DNA from: Blattabacterium cuenoti
GTDB lineage: Bacteria; Bacteroidota; Bacteroidia; Flavobacteriales; Blattabacteriaceae
DNA length: 64,000 nt
Assembly (NCBI RefSeq): GCF_014251375.1
Contig: NZ_CP059187.1
Coordinates: 124,001-188,000, forward strand
Direction of reading: 5' to 3'
In this document: positions 1 through 8,007 of the stretch, piece by piece
How positions within the stretch are numbered: the first letter of the stretch is position 1
How the letters are laid out: every line of letters begins with the position of its first letter
Notes under the pieces: model-generated
Databases searched by the model: none
What the model saw: only the letters and a program-made list of their open reading frames with translations
What the model was told of the DNA's origin: nothing
Position numbers and translations under genes: made by a program

Positions 1-1
1 A

Positions 2-238
2 GCTAAAGATATTTTTAAAGAAAAAGAGAAGGTATCTATCTATACAGATTTTGAATATTTTGGTTCTATGAAAAATAATTTAGAAAAATTGAAAATACCT
101 CACCTGTATCAAATTAAACGTATTTCTATACAGCAGAAAAAAAATATTACAAAAGAAAACGAAAAAAAAATATTAAATTTAATTGAAGTACTTGAGAAAA
201 ATGAAGACATTCAAAATGTTTACTCTAATCTAATTTGA
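2..238 (+). CDS. yebC: YebC/PmpR-family regulator, C-terminal part
   Basis: This is the 3' end of a gene that begins before the window; 78 residues are visible and end at a TGA. The last residues (LEKNEDIQNVYSNLI) match the conserved C-terminus of the YebC/PmpR family, where a segment like LEDNEDVQNVYSN is typical. Members are cytoplasmic DNA- or ribosome-associated proteins. The frame is open from base 2. RNase P RNA follows 17 bases later on the same strand, so the two could share a transcript. The family call is fairly sure despite the truncation; the exact role is not. Confidence 0.82.
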   Translation, partial: AKDIFKEKEKVSIYTDFEYFGSMKNNLEKLKIPHLYQIKRISIQQKKNITKENEKKILNLIEVLEKNEDIQNVYSNLI

Positions 239-255
239 TTTGATTGAAAAAAAAT

Positions 256-566
256 AAAAAAGTAAGACGTCCTATCGCATTTTTTTTTTCAAAAATAAGA
301 AATGAGGAAAGTCCGGACACCATAGAGCAGTACAATGGGTAACTCCCATACACCGAAAGGTGAGGAATAGTGCAACAGAAAGAAAGTACAGTTTGGCTGT
401 AGTGAAATCATGTAAACTCTGTACGGTGAAATGCCATGTATACCGGGAACAACTGGCTCGGTTGATTGCCCCCCCGGTGGGTAGGCAGATAGAGATTTAG
501 GGTAACCTATATCCTAGAAAAATGATAGGTATAAAAACAGAATCCGGCTTATAGTCTTACTTTTTT
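256..566 (+). ncRNA. rnpB: RNase P RNA (class A)
   Basis: Catalytic RNA of RNase P, which removes 5' leaders from tRNA precursors. Conserved core blocks are visible: GAGGAAAGTCCGGAC near 302, GTGCAACAGAAAG near 371, and ACAGAATCCGGCTTATAG near 537. The ends are set by helix P1: bases 256-268 (AAAAAAGTAAGAC) pair perfectly with 554-566. The protein subunit gene rnpA lies at 12645-13025. The 3' end abuts tRNA-Ser with no spacer, so RNase P cleavage at the tRNA 5' end could also form the 3' end of this RNA. The A6/T6 outer pairs of P1 may not all belong to the mature RNA. Confidence 0.95.
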
Positions 567-653
567 GGAGAGATGGCCGAGAGGACTAAGGCGCACGTCT
601 GGAAAGCGTGTACACAAAACAAAGTGTCAAGGGTTCGAATCCCTTTCTCTCCG
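567..653 (+). tRNA. tRNA-Ser (GGA)
   Basis: Acceptor arms GGAGAGA (567-573) and TCTCTCC (646-652) pair fully, with discriminator G653. The anticodon stem CACGT/GCGTG closes the loop CTGGAAA, giving anticodon GGA for UCC/UCU codons. A long variable arm, as in class II tRNAs, precedes the T arm (AGGGTTCGAATCCCT). No CCA is encoded, so Cca must add it. It starts on the base after RNase P RNA. Confidence 0.96.
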
Positions 654-666
654 CAAATGTTTTTTT

Positions 667-1827
667 TCAGTTTTCTATGTCTTTGAATTTTTTTTCAATC
701 AAATTTTTTCTTACTCCAATCACTTTATCTATATCCTTAGACGCTGCTTTCAATTTGTCTTGTGCTTGATAAAGCAAAGATCCAAATTTTGTAAATTCTT
801 TTTTTACAGTTTCTAAAATTTTCCATACTTCAGAAGTCCTTTTTTGAATTGCTAAAGTACGGAATCCTATTTGTAAACTATTCAACATAGCCGCTAATGT
901 AGATGGTCCTGTAATGATTATTTTATATTTTCTTTGCAATTCTTCTAATAAACTTGAATTCTTAACAATTTCCGCATATATTCCTTCAAAAGGTAAAAAA
1001 AGAATAGCAAAATCGGTAGTATGTGGAGGATCGATATATTTATCTTTAATCTCTTTAGACATTTTTTTAAGTACAGATTCCATATTTTTTTTAGCTATTT
1101 CTATATTTTTTTTTTCTCCTTGATTATAAGCGTTTTGTATTTTTTCATAAGTTTCTTTTGGAAATTTCACATCAATTGGTAACCATATTACATTCCCATC
1201 TCCAAGACCGGGGAGTTTAATTGCGAATTCTACTACACAATTTGTTCCCGATTTAGTAATTACATTACATGCATATTGATCTGGTGATAAAATTTGTTGT
1301 AAAAGCATTGAAAGTTGCATTTCACTAAAACTACCACATATCTTTACGTGATTTAAAGTTCTTTTAAGAGAGCTGACATCTTTTGACAAATTTTTCATTT
1401 TTCCTAATCCTTCTTGCAAAAAAAATAATTGATTTCCAATTATTTCGAATGATTTTCCTAAATGAGTATTCAAGGATTTTTGTAGTTTTTCATTGACATT
1501 TCCTCTTATTTCCTCAAGTTTTTTTTCTGTTATATCAACAAGCTTTTCTTGTTCTTTATGAAAAAAATTTAATTTATTAGATTGATTTTCAATATAAAAA
1601 TGTATTTTTTTCTCTATAGAATCTTGAAAATCTTTTATAGATTGTATAAGTCCGTCTTTTACTTCTTTAAAAGAATCTATGAGTTCTCTTTTTTCATATT
1701 GGAATTCTTTTTGTATTTCATTTTTCTGATTTCTAGATTCTTCTTTAAAAAGAAATTCAAATTTTTTGAAAAAAAAGAAAAATATTATAAAGAAGGAACA
1801 CAAAAAAAGTCCCAAAAGATAATACAT
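667..1827 (-). CDS. rmuC: RmuC-family DNA recombination protein
   Basis: Protein of 386 residues. An N-terminal hydrophobic anchor (about 2-22, rich in Phe, Leu and Ile) is followed by a long coiled-coil rich in Lys and Glu (about 25-150). A C-terminal RmuC domain follows, with signatures such as LPGLGDGNVIWLPIDVKFP and DFAILFLPFEGIYAEI. In other bacteria RmuC limits recombination at inverted repeats and is predicted to be nuclease-like. It starts at an ATG, and the flanking genes on its strand are unrelated. Retention of a recombination modulator in a reduced genome is mildly notable. Confidence 0.9.
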   Translation of the reverse strand: MYYLLGLFLCSFFIIFFFFFKKFEFLFKEESRNQKNEIQKEFQYEKRELIDSFKEVKDGLIQSIKDFQDSIEKKIHFYIENQSNKLNFFHKEQEKLVDITEKKLEEIRGNVNEKLQKSLNTHLGKSFEIIGNQLFFLQEGLGKMKNLSKDVSSLKRTLNHVKICGSFSEMQLSMLLQQILSPDQYACNVITKSGTNCVVEFAIKLPGLGDGNVIWLPIDVKFPKETYEKIQNAYNQGEKKNIEIAKKNMESVLKKMSKEIKDKYIDPPHTTDFAILFLPFEGIYAEIVKNSSLLEELQRKYKIIITGPSTLAAMLNSLQIGFRTLAIQKRTSEVWKILETVKKEFTKFGSLLYQAQDKLKAASKDIDKVIGVRKNLIEKKFKDIEN

Positions 1828-1956
1828 AAGTTTAATAGAGTGGTTTTTTGTTTTTTTGAAACAAAAGGAAAATAGTTAATAAGATAACAACAGTTTGGTT
1901 TTGGTTCAAACTCAGACTCCCTCACATATACACATAAACATGAACATGAAGTCAAA

Positions 1957-2029
<73 letters not shown>

Positions 2030-2124
2030 ATTATATAATCAAATTCACTTAATAATAATACAAAATTTAAATATAATATTTTTCATTTACAAAATCAAAC
2101 AAATATTAATATTTATTAATGGAT

Positions 2125-3933
2125 TTATCCATTCATAGAAATTAAAAATTCTTCATTATTTTGAGTTCTAGACATACGTGATCTTAAAAATTCCATAGCT
2201 TCTACTGGATTCATATCGGAAAGATGTTTTCTTAAAATCCACATTCTCTGTAATGTTTTATGATCCAATAACAAATCATCTTTTCTAGTACTGGAAGAAA
2301 CGAGATCAATAGCAGGATAAATTCGTTTATTAGCAATCTTTCTATCCAATTGAAGTTCTTTATTTCCTGTTCCCTTAAATTCTTCAAAAATAACTTCATC
2401 CATTTTGGATCCTGTATCAATCATTGCTGTGGCAATAATAGACAAAGATCCTCCATTTTCTATATTTCTAGCTGCTCCAAAAAATCTTTTGGGTCTGTGT
2501 AAAGCGTTGGCATCTACCCCTCCTGATAACACTTTTCCAGATGCAGGAGATACAGTATTATATGCTCTTGCTAAACGAGTTATAGAATCTAATAAAATTA
2601 CAACATCATGAGAACATTCCACCATTCTTTTAGCTTTTTGTAATACGATATTAGCTACTTTAACATGTCTATCTGCTGGTTCATCAAAAGTAGAAGCAAT
2701 CACTTCTCCTTTAACATTTCTTTGCATGTCAGTTACTTCTTCTGGACGTTCATCAATAAGTAATATAATTAAGTACACTTCCGGATGATTCGCTGCAATA
2801 GCATTAGCTATTTCTTTCAATAAAGTAGTTTTTCCTGTTTTAGGAGGAGCTACAATCATTCCTCTTTGTCCTTTTCCTATAGGAGTGAAAAGATCCACTA
2901 TTCTTGTTGAAAGGGTCGCATTTTTACCAGCTAGTTTAAATTTCTCATTTGGAAAAAGAGGAGTTAAATGTTCAAAAGAATCTCTTTCTCTTACAAAAGA
3001 AGGGGGGCTCCCATTAATTTCAAGAATTTTTATTAAAGGAAAGTATTTTTCTCCCTCTTTCGGAGGACGAACTTCTCCCCTTATAGTATCTCCGGTTTTC
3101 ATTCCGAACAATCTAATCTGAGATTGAGATACGTATATATCATCAGGAGATGACAAATAATTAAAATCGGAAGATCTTAAAAAACCATAATTTTCTGGCA
3201 TAATTTCTAGAACCCCTTCGCTTATGATAATTCCTTCAAATTCATATTCAGGAGTGCGATATTTATTCAGATTTTTTTGTGTAAAAGTATTGCTACTTTC
3301 TGTTCTAGAAAAAGGAACTTTTGGATTTGTAAAAGTTTGATTTTGATTTTTTCTTTGAAATTTTATAATTTCTTCTTTATTTCTCGTTTTTGAAGGATTT
3401 TTCAAACGGTTTTGAGAATGAGAATTTGAAGGATTTCTCAAACGGTTTTGAGAATGAGAATTTGAAGGATTTCTCAAACGGTCTTGAGAATGAGAATTTG
3501 AAGAATTTCTCAAACGGTCTTGAGAATGAGAATTTGAAGAATTTCTCAAACGGTCTTGAGAATGAGAATTTGAAGGATTTCTCAAACGGTCTTGAGAATG
3601 AGAATTTGAAGGATTTCTCAAACGGTCTTGAGAATGAGAATTTGAAGGATTTCTCAAACGGTTTTGAGAATGAGAATTTGAAATTAATTTTTTTTTTTCA
3701 TTTACGTTTAATAAGATGTTGGATTCAGTATTTTTTCTACTTTTAAATCCTTTTCGAAAAGGATTTTCTCTTTTTGAAGAAGAAAATGAAGTTGTTTTTT
3801 TATTAAAAATAGAAATAATTTTTTCTAGGAGTTCGTTTTTCCGCAATTGAGTACATTTTTTTAATCCTGAAGAACGAGCAATCTCCTGTAATTCAAAAAG
3901 TTTTTTACTTTTTAATTCAGTAATATCAAACAT
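2125..3933 (-). CDS. rho: Transcription termination factor Rho with repeat-rich insert
   Basis: Hexameric RNA-dependent ATPase that ends transcription; 602 residues against about 420 in E. coli. Order: N-terminal Rho domain (about 1-45, [20 protein letters not shown]), a basic low-complexity insert (about 46-230), the cold-shock-like RNA-binding domain (about 231-320) and the ATPase (about 325-602), with Walker A PPKTGKTT near 363 and [13 protein letters not shown] further on. Residues 86-181 are eight near-identical copies of a 12-residue unit, [12 protein letters not shown]. Long inserts here are, from memory, common in Bacteroidetes Rho; the regular repeat is the odd part. The ATG start fits the conserved N-terminus. 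Confidence 0.96.
   Translation of the reverse strand: MFDITELKSKKLFELQEIARSSGLKKCTQLRKNELLEKIISIFNKKTTSFSSSKRENPFRKGFKSRKNTESNILLNVNEKKKLISNSHSQNRLRNPSNSHSQDRLRNPSNSHSQDRLRNPSNSHSQDRLRNSSNSHSQDRLRNSSNSHSQDRLRNPSNSHSQNRLRNPSNSHSQNRLKNPSKTRNKEEIIKFQRKNQNQTFTNPKVPFSRTESSNTFTQKNLNKYRTPEYEFEGIIISEGVLEIMPENYGFLRSSDFNYLSSPDDIYVSQSQIRLFGMKTGDTIRGEVRPPKEGEKYFPLIKILEINGSPPSFVRERDSFEHLTPLFPNEKFKLAGKNATLSTRIVDLFTPIGKGQRGMIVAPPKTGKTTLLKEIANAIAANHPEVYLIILLIDERPEEVTDMQRNVKGEVIASTFDEPADRHVKVANIVLQKAKRMVECSHDVVILLDSITRLARAYNTVSPASGKVLSGGVDANALHRPKRFFGAARNIENGGSLSIIATAMIDTGSKMDEVIFEEFKGTGNKELQLDRKIANKRIYPAIDLVSSSTRKDDLLLDHKTLQRMWILRKHLSDMNPVEAMEFLRSRMSRTQNNEEFLISMNG
3391..3678 (-). repeat. Eight tandem 36-bp repeats inside rho
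   Basis: Eight in-frame copies of a 36-bp unit, all on the coding strand of rho, encode NSHSQ(N/D)RL(R/K)N(P/S)S. The copies differ at few bases, for example a C/T swap giving N or D and P/S variants. The last copy, toward the protein C-terminus, has K in place of R. The high identity suggests recent expansion or ongoing homogenisation by replication slippage. Confidence 0.97.
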
Positions 3934-3996
3934 AAAGTAATTGGGTTTATTATAATGCCATTCTTTTTTTTACTTAATTTTTTGGATCTTATTTAT

Positions 3997-4015
3997 TCCC
4001 CAAATAAATGGGGGA
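3997..4015. other. Small hairpin in the rho/DUF4293 divergent gap
   Basis: TCCCC (3997-4001) and GGGGA (4011-4015) can pair around a 9-base loop. Runs of C and G are rare in this AT-rich spacer of 288 bases (3934-4221). The spacer holds no gene I can support; it must contain the promoters for the divergent rho and DUF4293 genes. The function of the hairpin is unknown. Confidence 0.3.
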
Positions 4016-4221
4016 GTTCAGAATAAGAAGAAGTAGCAGTTAATTTTTTTACTACATTTACATTCTGCATATAATAAAACACATCCTAACAACAGATGAT
4101 AAAATAAACAACGAAAAAAAAATAAGCTCTTAAGATTAAGCAACACAGTAAATGCAATTATACATATTAATTTAAACTTAAGAAGTTATAAAATATTTTT
4201 TTTAATCAAAAATTATATTCT

Positions 4222-4635
4222 ATGTTATATCGAATACAAACTATTTATTTAGTTATATCTATATTTATCTCTTCTCTTTCTTTCTACTTTTATCCTGTTT
4301 TTCAAAATAAAAAAGAAATTAAATATCCATTTTTTGTTTTTGATAAAGCTATTTTTATTTTTTTAATCGTGTGTATCGCTTTATCTATTTGTAGTTTTCT
4401 TTCTTTTCAAAAGAGAAAACTACAAATACTTTTCAACTGTATAAATATACTCCTAAATAGCATTATTTTCATAGTAATTCTTTTTGTTTCATTTTATCAA
4501 TCAAATAAATCTTTTCTTTTTTTAAGAAAAATGAATCTTTTTCTTACATTTCTATCCATATGGATTTTCTATTTTTCTAATAAGTACATAAAAAAAGATA
4601 TAGAGTTAATTAATTCTATAAATAGAATACGGTAA
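4222..4635 (+). CDS. DUF4293-family membrane protein
   Basis: Small integral membrane protein of 137 residues with four predicted membrane segments (about 5-25, 42-62, 72-94 and 100-118) and a basic tail. The opening MLYRIQTIYLVISIF matches the start of DUF4293, a family I associate with Bacteroidetes and with no assigned function. It diverges from rho and lies 51 bases before prfA on the same strand, so co-transcription is possible. The family call rests on the N-terminal pattern and topology. Confidence 0.7.
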   Translation: MLYRIQTIYLVISIFISSLSFYFYPVFQNKKEIKYPFFVFDKAIFIFLIVCIALSICSFLSFQKRKLQILFNCINILLNSIIFIVILFVSFYQSNKSFLFLRKMNLFLTFLSIWIFYFSNKYIKKDIELINSINRIR

Positions 4636-4686
4636 ATTTTATTCTTATTCTCTTTCTAATAAATTAAATCTTAAAAAAAAATAAGA

Positions 4687-5805
4687 ATGAAAAAAAACCC
4701 ATTGATTAAAAAATTTGAAGTTCTTGAAAAAGAATTTCATGAAATTTCAAATTCAATCATTAACACTGATCATAAAAATAAAAACAGAAAAAAGTATAAA
4801 ACACTATTTAAAAAGTATAATAAACTAGAAAAGTTACTTCATCTTTATGAGAAATATAAAAAAAAATTAATTTCTCTTCAAGAAGCAAATTTCATTTTAG
4901 AAACAGATTCTGATCCTGAAATGAAAGAAATAGCTTTTTTGGAAAAAAAAAAAATTTTAAAAGATTTATCTTTTATTGAAAAAAAATCACATGATCTCCT
5001 TTCTACTCCTATTTCCCCTATTAATACAACAGAAGAAAATAACAGAAATGCAATTGTAGAATTACGTTCCGGAACAGGAGGAGATGAAGCATGTCTTTTT
5101 GTAGAAGATATATTACGAATGTACGTACTTTATTTCAAACAAGTAGGATGGAAATATGAAATCATACATGCTCAAAAAGGAGGAAAAAAAGGAGGCGGAT
5201 ACAAAGAAATCATCTTAGATGTAAGAAAAAGTACAAAAGAAGAAAAAGGAGAGATTTATGGAAATCTAAAATTTGAATCTGGAGTCCATAGAGTACAAAG
5301 AATTCCTAAAACAGAATCTCAAGGAAGAGTCCATACATCTGCTATTACAGTAGCTGTTTTACCTGAAGTCGGAGATATAGATATAAATATAAATTTATCC
5401 GATATAAAAAAAGAAACATTCAGATCTAGTGGAGCTGGTGGACAACATGTTAATAAAACAGAATCTGCTGTTAGATTAACTCATTTTCCAAGTAAAATAA
5501 CAGTAGAATGTCAAGAGGGGCGATCACAACACAAAAACTTTGAAAAAGCAATGAATGTTTTACGATCACGTATTTATCAAAATGAAAAGGAAAAAAAATT
5601 AAAAGAACGATCCATAAAAAGAAAGTGCTTAGTCTCTACAGGTGATCGTTCTGTAAAAATACGTACCTATAATTATCCTAAAAATAGAGTCACAGATCAC
5701 AGAATTCATAAATCTATTTATGATCTTGTAGGATTTATGAACGGAAATATTCAAGAAATGATTGATCTTCTTACAAAATACGATGAATCAAAAATTCAGT
5801 TTTAG
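4687..5805 (+). CDS. prfA: Peptide chain release factor 1
   Basis: Release factor of 372 residues that reads UAA and UAG and triggers peptidyl-tRNA hydrolysis. The catalytic GGQ is at 251-253 in SSGAGGQHVNKTES. The codon-recognition tripeptide is P-K-T at 207-209, the P-x-T form that marks RF1 (RF2 has SPF). An N-terminal helical domain covers about 1-110. A 12-A run near 4953 is read through without a frameshift. Stop codons here include TGA, so RF2 must be encoded elsewhere. Convergent with accC, six bases apart. Confidence 0.96.
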   Translation: MKKNPLIKKFEVLEKEFHEISNSIINTDHKNKNRKKYKTLFKKYNKLEKLLHLYEKYKKKLISLQEANFILETDSDPEMKEIAFLEKKKILKDLSFIEKKSHDLLSTPISPINTTEENNRNAIVELRSGTGGDEACLFVEDILRMYVLYFKQVGWKYEIIHAQKGGKKGGGYKEIILDVRKSTKEEKGEIYGNLKFESGVHRVQRIPKTESQGRVHTSAITVAVLPEVGDIDININLSDIKKETFRSSGAGGQHVNKTESAVRLTHFPSKITVECQEGRSQHKNFEKAMNVLRSRIYQNEKEKKLKERSIKRKCLVSTGDRSVKIRTYNYPKNRVTDHRIHKSIYDLVGFMNGNIQEMIDLLTKYDESKIQF

Positions 5806-5811
5806 TAGAAT

Positions 5812-7161
5812 TTAGTAAAATTTTAATGTATCCAAAAAGTTTGTATGATATTCTCCTTTCAAAAAGTCCTTATTTTGCATAAGCTGTTTATGAAAAGGAA
5901 TAGTTGTGCAAATCCCTTCTATAACAAATTCATCTAATGAACGACGCATTTTTTCAATAGTTTCTTTTCTGCTTTTTGCTGTAGTAATAATTTTTGCAAT
6001 CATAGAATCATAATAATGGGAAACACTGTATCCAGCATAAATATGAGTATCGACACGAACCCCTTTTCCTCCTGGGACATGCATTTGAGTTATCTTTCCT
6101 GCCATAGGACGAAAATTTTTATAGGGTTCTTCTGCATTAATTCTACATTCTATAGAATACATTTTTGGATAATAATTTTTTTCAGAAAGTTTTTTTCCAT
6201 AAGCTAAACAAATTTGTTCTTGTATAAGATCTAATCCTGTTATTTCTTCTGTTATAGGATGTTCCACTTGAATTCTTGGATTCATTTCTAGAAAATAAAA
6301 ATTTTTGTTTTTATCCAATAAAAATTCTATAGTTCCTACTCCTTCGTAATGAATAGACTCAGCTGCTTTGACAGCGATTTCCCCCATTTTTTTTCTTAAA
6401 TATGGAGTTAAAAATGGAGAAGGAGCTTCCTCCAATAATTTTTGATTTCTTCTTTGAATCGAACAATCTCTTTCTGATAAATGACACGCTTTTCCATATT
6501 TGTCTCCAATAATTTGTATTTCTACATGTCTTGGATTTAAAATTAATTTTTCTATATACATCTCCTTTTTTCCCCTTCCAAAACATGCTAAAGTTTCTTT
6601 TTTAGCTTCTTCCCAAGAATTTTTTAAAGAATTTTTATTTAAAACAGATCGTATTCCTTTTCCCCCACCTCCAGAAACAGATTTAATTATAATGGGATAT
6701 CCTATTTTTTCTGCAATTTTCTCTATCTCCTTATAAGAGGATTCTACAAAAAAACAATCAGATCCAGGCAAGCAAGATATTCCAATTTTTTTCATAGTTT
6801 TCTTAGCTGAAATTTTATTTCCTATTTGAATCATATGATTTGGAAGAGGACCTATAAACTTTATTCCATGTTTTTTACACATAGATGAAAAATAGGGATT
6901 TTCAGAAAGAAATCCATATCCAGGATGAATAGCGTCTGCATTAGTGATTTCAGCTGCAGATATTAAATTTGGAACATTTAAATATGATTGATTTGGTGAA
7001 GGTGGACCTATACATACAGCTTCATCAGCAAAATAAACATGAAGACTGTTTTTGTCTACGGTAGAATAAACAGCGACCGTTTTTATTCCCATTTCTTTAA
7101 CTGTTCGTATAATCCGTAAAGCTATTTCTCCTCTATTAGCAATTAATATTTTTTTAAACAT
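5812..7161 (-). CDS. accC: Biotin carboxylase subunit of acetyl-CoA carboxylase
   Basis: ATP-grasp enzyme of 449 residues that carboxylates biotin on AccB, the first step of malonyl-CoA synthesis. The N-terminal biotin-carboxylase fold starts FKKILIANRGEIALRI; the glycine-rich ATP loop is GGGGKGI at 164-170; FLEMNPRIQVEHP carries the metal and arginine residues. Length is normal. Three bases separate it from accB upstream, and rpmF lies before that, so rpmF-accB-accC read as one operon. The carboxyltransferase beta gene accD is at 51362-52201; accA is not in the window. Confidence 0.97.
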   Translation of the reverse strand: MFKKILIANRGEIALRIIRTVKEMGIKTVAVYSTVDKNSLHVYFADEAVCIGPPSPNQSYLNVPNLISAAEITNADAIHPGYGFLSENPYFSSMCKKHGIKFIGPLPNHMIQIGNKISAKKTMKKIGISCLPGSDCFFVESSYKEIEKIAEKIGYPIIIKSVSGGGGKGIRSVLNKNSLKNSWEEAKKETLACFGRGKKEMYIEKLILNPRHVEIQIIGDKYGKACHLSERDCSIQRRNQKLLEEAPSPFLTPYLRKKMGEIAVKAAESIHYEGVGTIEFLLDKNKNFYFLEMNPRIQVEHPITEEITGLDLIQEQICLAYGKKLSEKNYYPKMYSIECRINAEEPYKNFRPMAGKITQMHVPGGKGVRVDTHIYAGYSVSHYYDSMIAKIITTAKSRKETIEKMRRSLDEFVIEGICTTIPFHKQLMQNKDFLKGEYHTNFLDTLKFY

Positions 7162-7164
7162 ATT

Positions 7165-7653
7165 TTATTTAATAATTTTTGGATCCAAGAGAAATAAAGG
7201 CTGATCATAATCAACTGGAGAAGCGTTTTCAACAAAAATTTTAATTATTTTACCATCTACTTCAGATTCAATTTCATTGAATAATTTCATTGCTTCTATA
7301 ACACAGACTTTTGTTCCTTTTTTAATTTCATCTCCAACCTTTACAAAAGGATCTTGATCTGGATGAGGTTTACGATAAAATGTTCCAATCATAGGAGATT
7401 TAATTGTTAAATATTCATTTTTTTTATATTCTTTCTTTTTTTTAGGATAAAATCTATCTGAAAAATCGGAAGAAATAGTGGAATAAATTGTATCAGTATC
7501 ATTTACAGGAATTGGATTCAATAATTTTTTTCTCTTTTTTTTAAAAATTTTATTTTTTACCTGAATTTTAGTATTTCCTATTTGAATTTTTATTTCATGA
7601 ATGTCAGATCCAGAAATAAATTCAATCAGAGATTGAATATCTTTTAAATTCAT
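7165..7653 (-). CDS. accB: Biotin carboxyl carrier protein
   Basis: Carrier subunit of acetyl-CoA carboxylase, 162 residues. The C-terminal biotinyl domain (about 83-160) holds the attachment motif EAMK, with Lys123 as the biotinylated residue, and the preceding SPMIGTFYRKPHPDQDPFV segment is conserved. The N-terminal part (about 1-30) matches the usual AccB dimerising stretch, joined by a Lys-rich linker in place of the usual Pro/Ala linker, as expected from AT pressure. It sits between rpmF and accC. Confidence 0.95.
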   Translation of the reverse strand: MNLKDIQSLIEFISGSDIHEIKIQIGNTKIQVKNKIFKKKRKKLLNPIPVNDTDTIYSTISSDFSDRFYPKKKKEYKKNEYLTIKSPMIGTFYRKPHPDQDPFVKVGDEIKKGTKVCVIEAMKLFNEIESEVDGKIIKIFVENASPVDYDQPLFLLDPKIIK

Positions 7654-7697
7654 AAAATCATTTTAAAAATAAAAATAAGAAGAAAGATTGATTTACT

Positions 7698-7892
7698 TTA
7701 TTTCTTATTTTTATTCATTTTTAAAATGATTTTACCTCTATAAATCAAGTTGTTATCATCCCAATAAGCATGATGATACAAATGTTTTTTCTTTGTTAAA
7801 GAACATTGTCCTAATAAAGGAGCTTTGATTTTTAAATGTGTCCTTCTTTTATTTTTTCTAGACTTAGATTGTCTTCTTTTAGGATGTGCCAT
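7698..7892 (-). CDS. rpmF: Ribosomal protein L32 (cysteine-poor form)
   Basis: Large-subunit protein of 64 residues. MAHPKRRQSKSRKNKRR is the standard L32 start. The zinc-binding form carries four cysteines; here only Cys30 remains (GQCSLTKKKHLYHHAY), so this is the zinc-free form. It heads the rpmF-accB-accC cluster, a linkage of ribosome and fatty-acid genes seen in several bacteria. Confidence 0.95.
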   Translation of the reverse strand: MAHPKRRQSKSRKNKRRTHLKIKAPLLGQCSLTKKKHLYHHAYWDDNNLIYRGKIILKMNKNKK

Positions 7893-7935
7893 TATTATTT
7901 AATTATTTTTTTGTTTCGTTTGAATAATAGGATTC

Positions 7936-7943
7936 CAAAAATA
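7936..7943 (-). promoter_or_regulatory. Possible -7 element for rpmF-accB-accC
   Basis: On the minus strand the octamer TATTTTTG fits the Bacteroidetes -7 consensus TAnnTTTG and would place a start site some 35 bases before rpmF. No clear upstream TTTG (-33) box is visible. Such octamers arise by chance at roughly 0.1 per 100 bases in sequence this AT-rich, so the support is weak. Confidence 0.25.
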
Positions 7944-8007
7944 ATTTTTTTTATCTTTATTATGGTTAAAATGGATGTTTATTTTTTTATTTTTTTTAAT
8001 TATTATT

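Noticed and set aside
1582..1875. Plus-strand open frame rich in Phe and Lys opposite rmuC
   Set aside because: Composition is that of the antisense of an AT-rich coiled-coil gene; no family features or start context.
3391..3678. Regular 36-bp units suggesting a CRISPR array
   Set aside because: The units are contiguous with no unique spacers and are in frame within rho, so this is a coding minisatellite.
3390..3746. A 118-codon plus-strand open frame with repeats of [12 protein letters not shown]
   Set aside because: It is the antisense shadow of the rho repeat array; rho is clearly the real gene and the other frame has no independent support.
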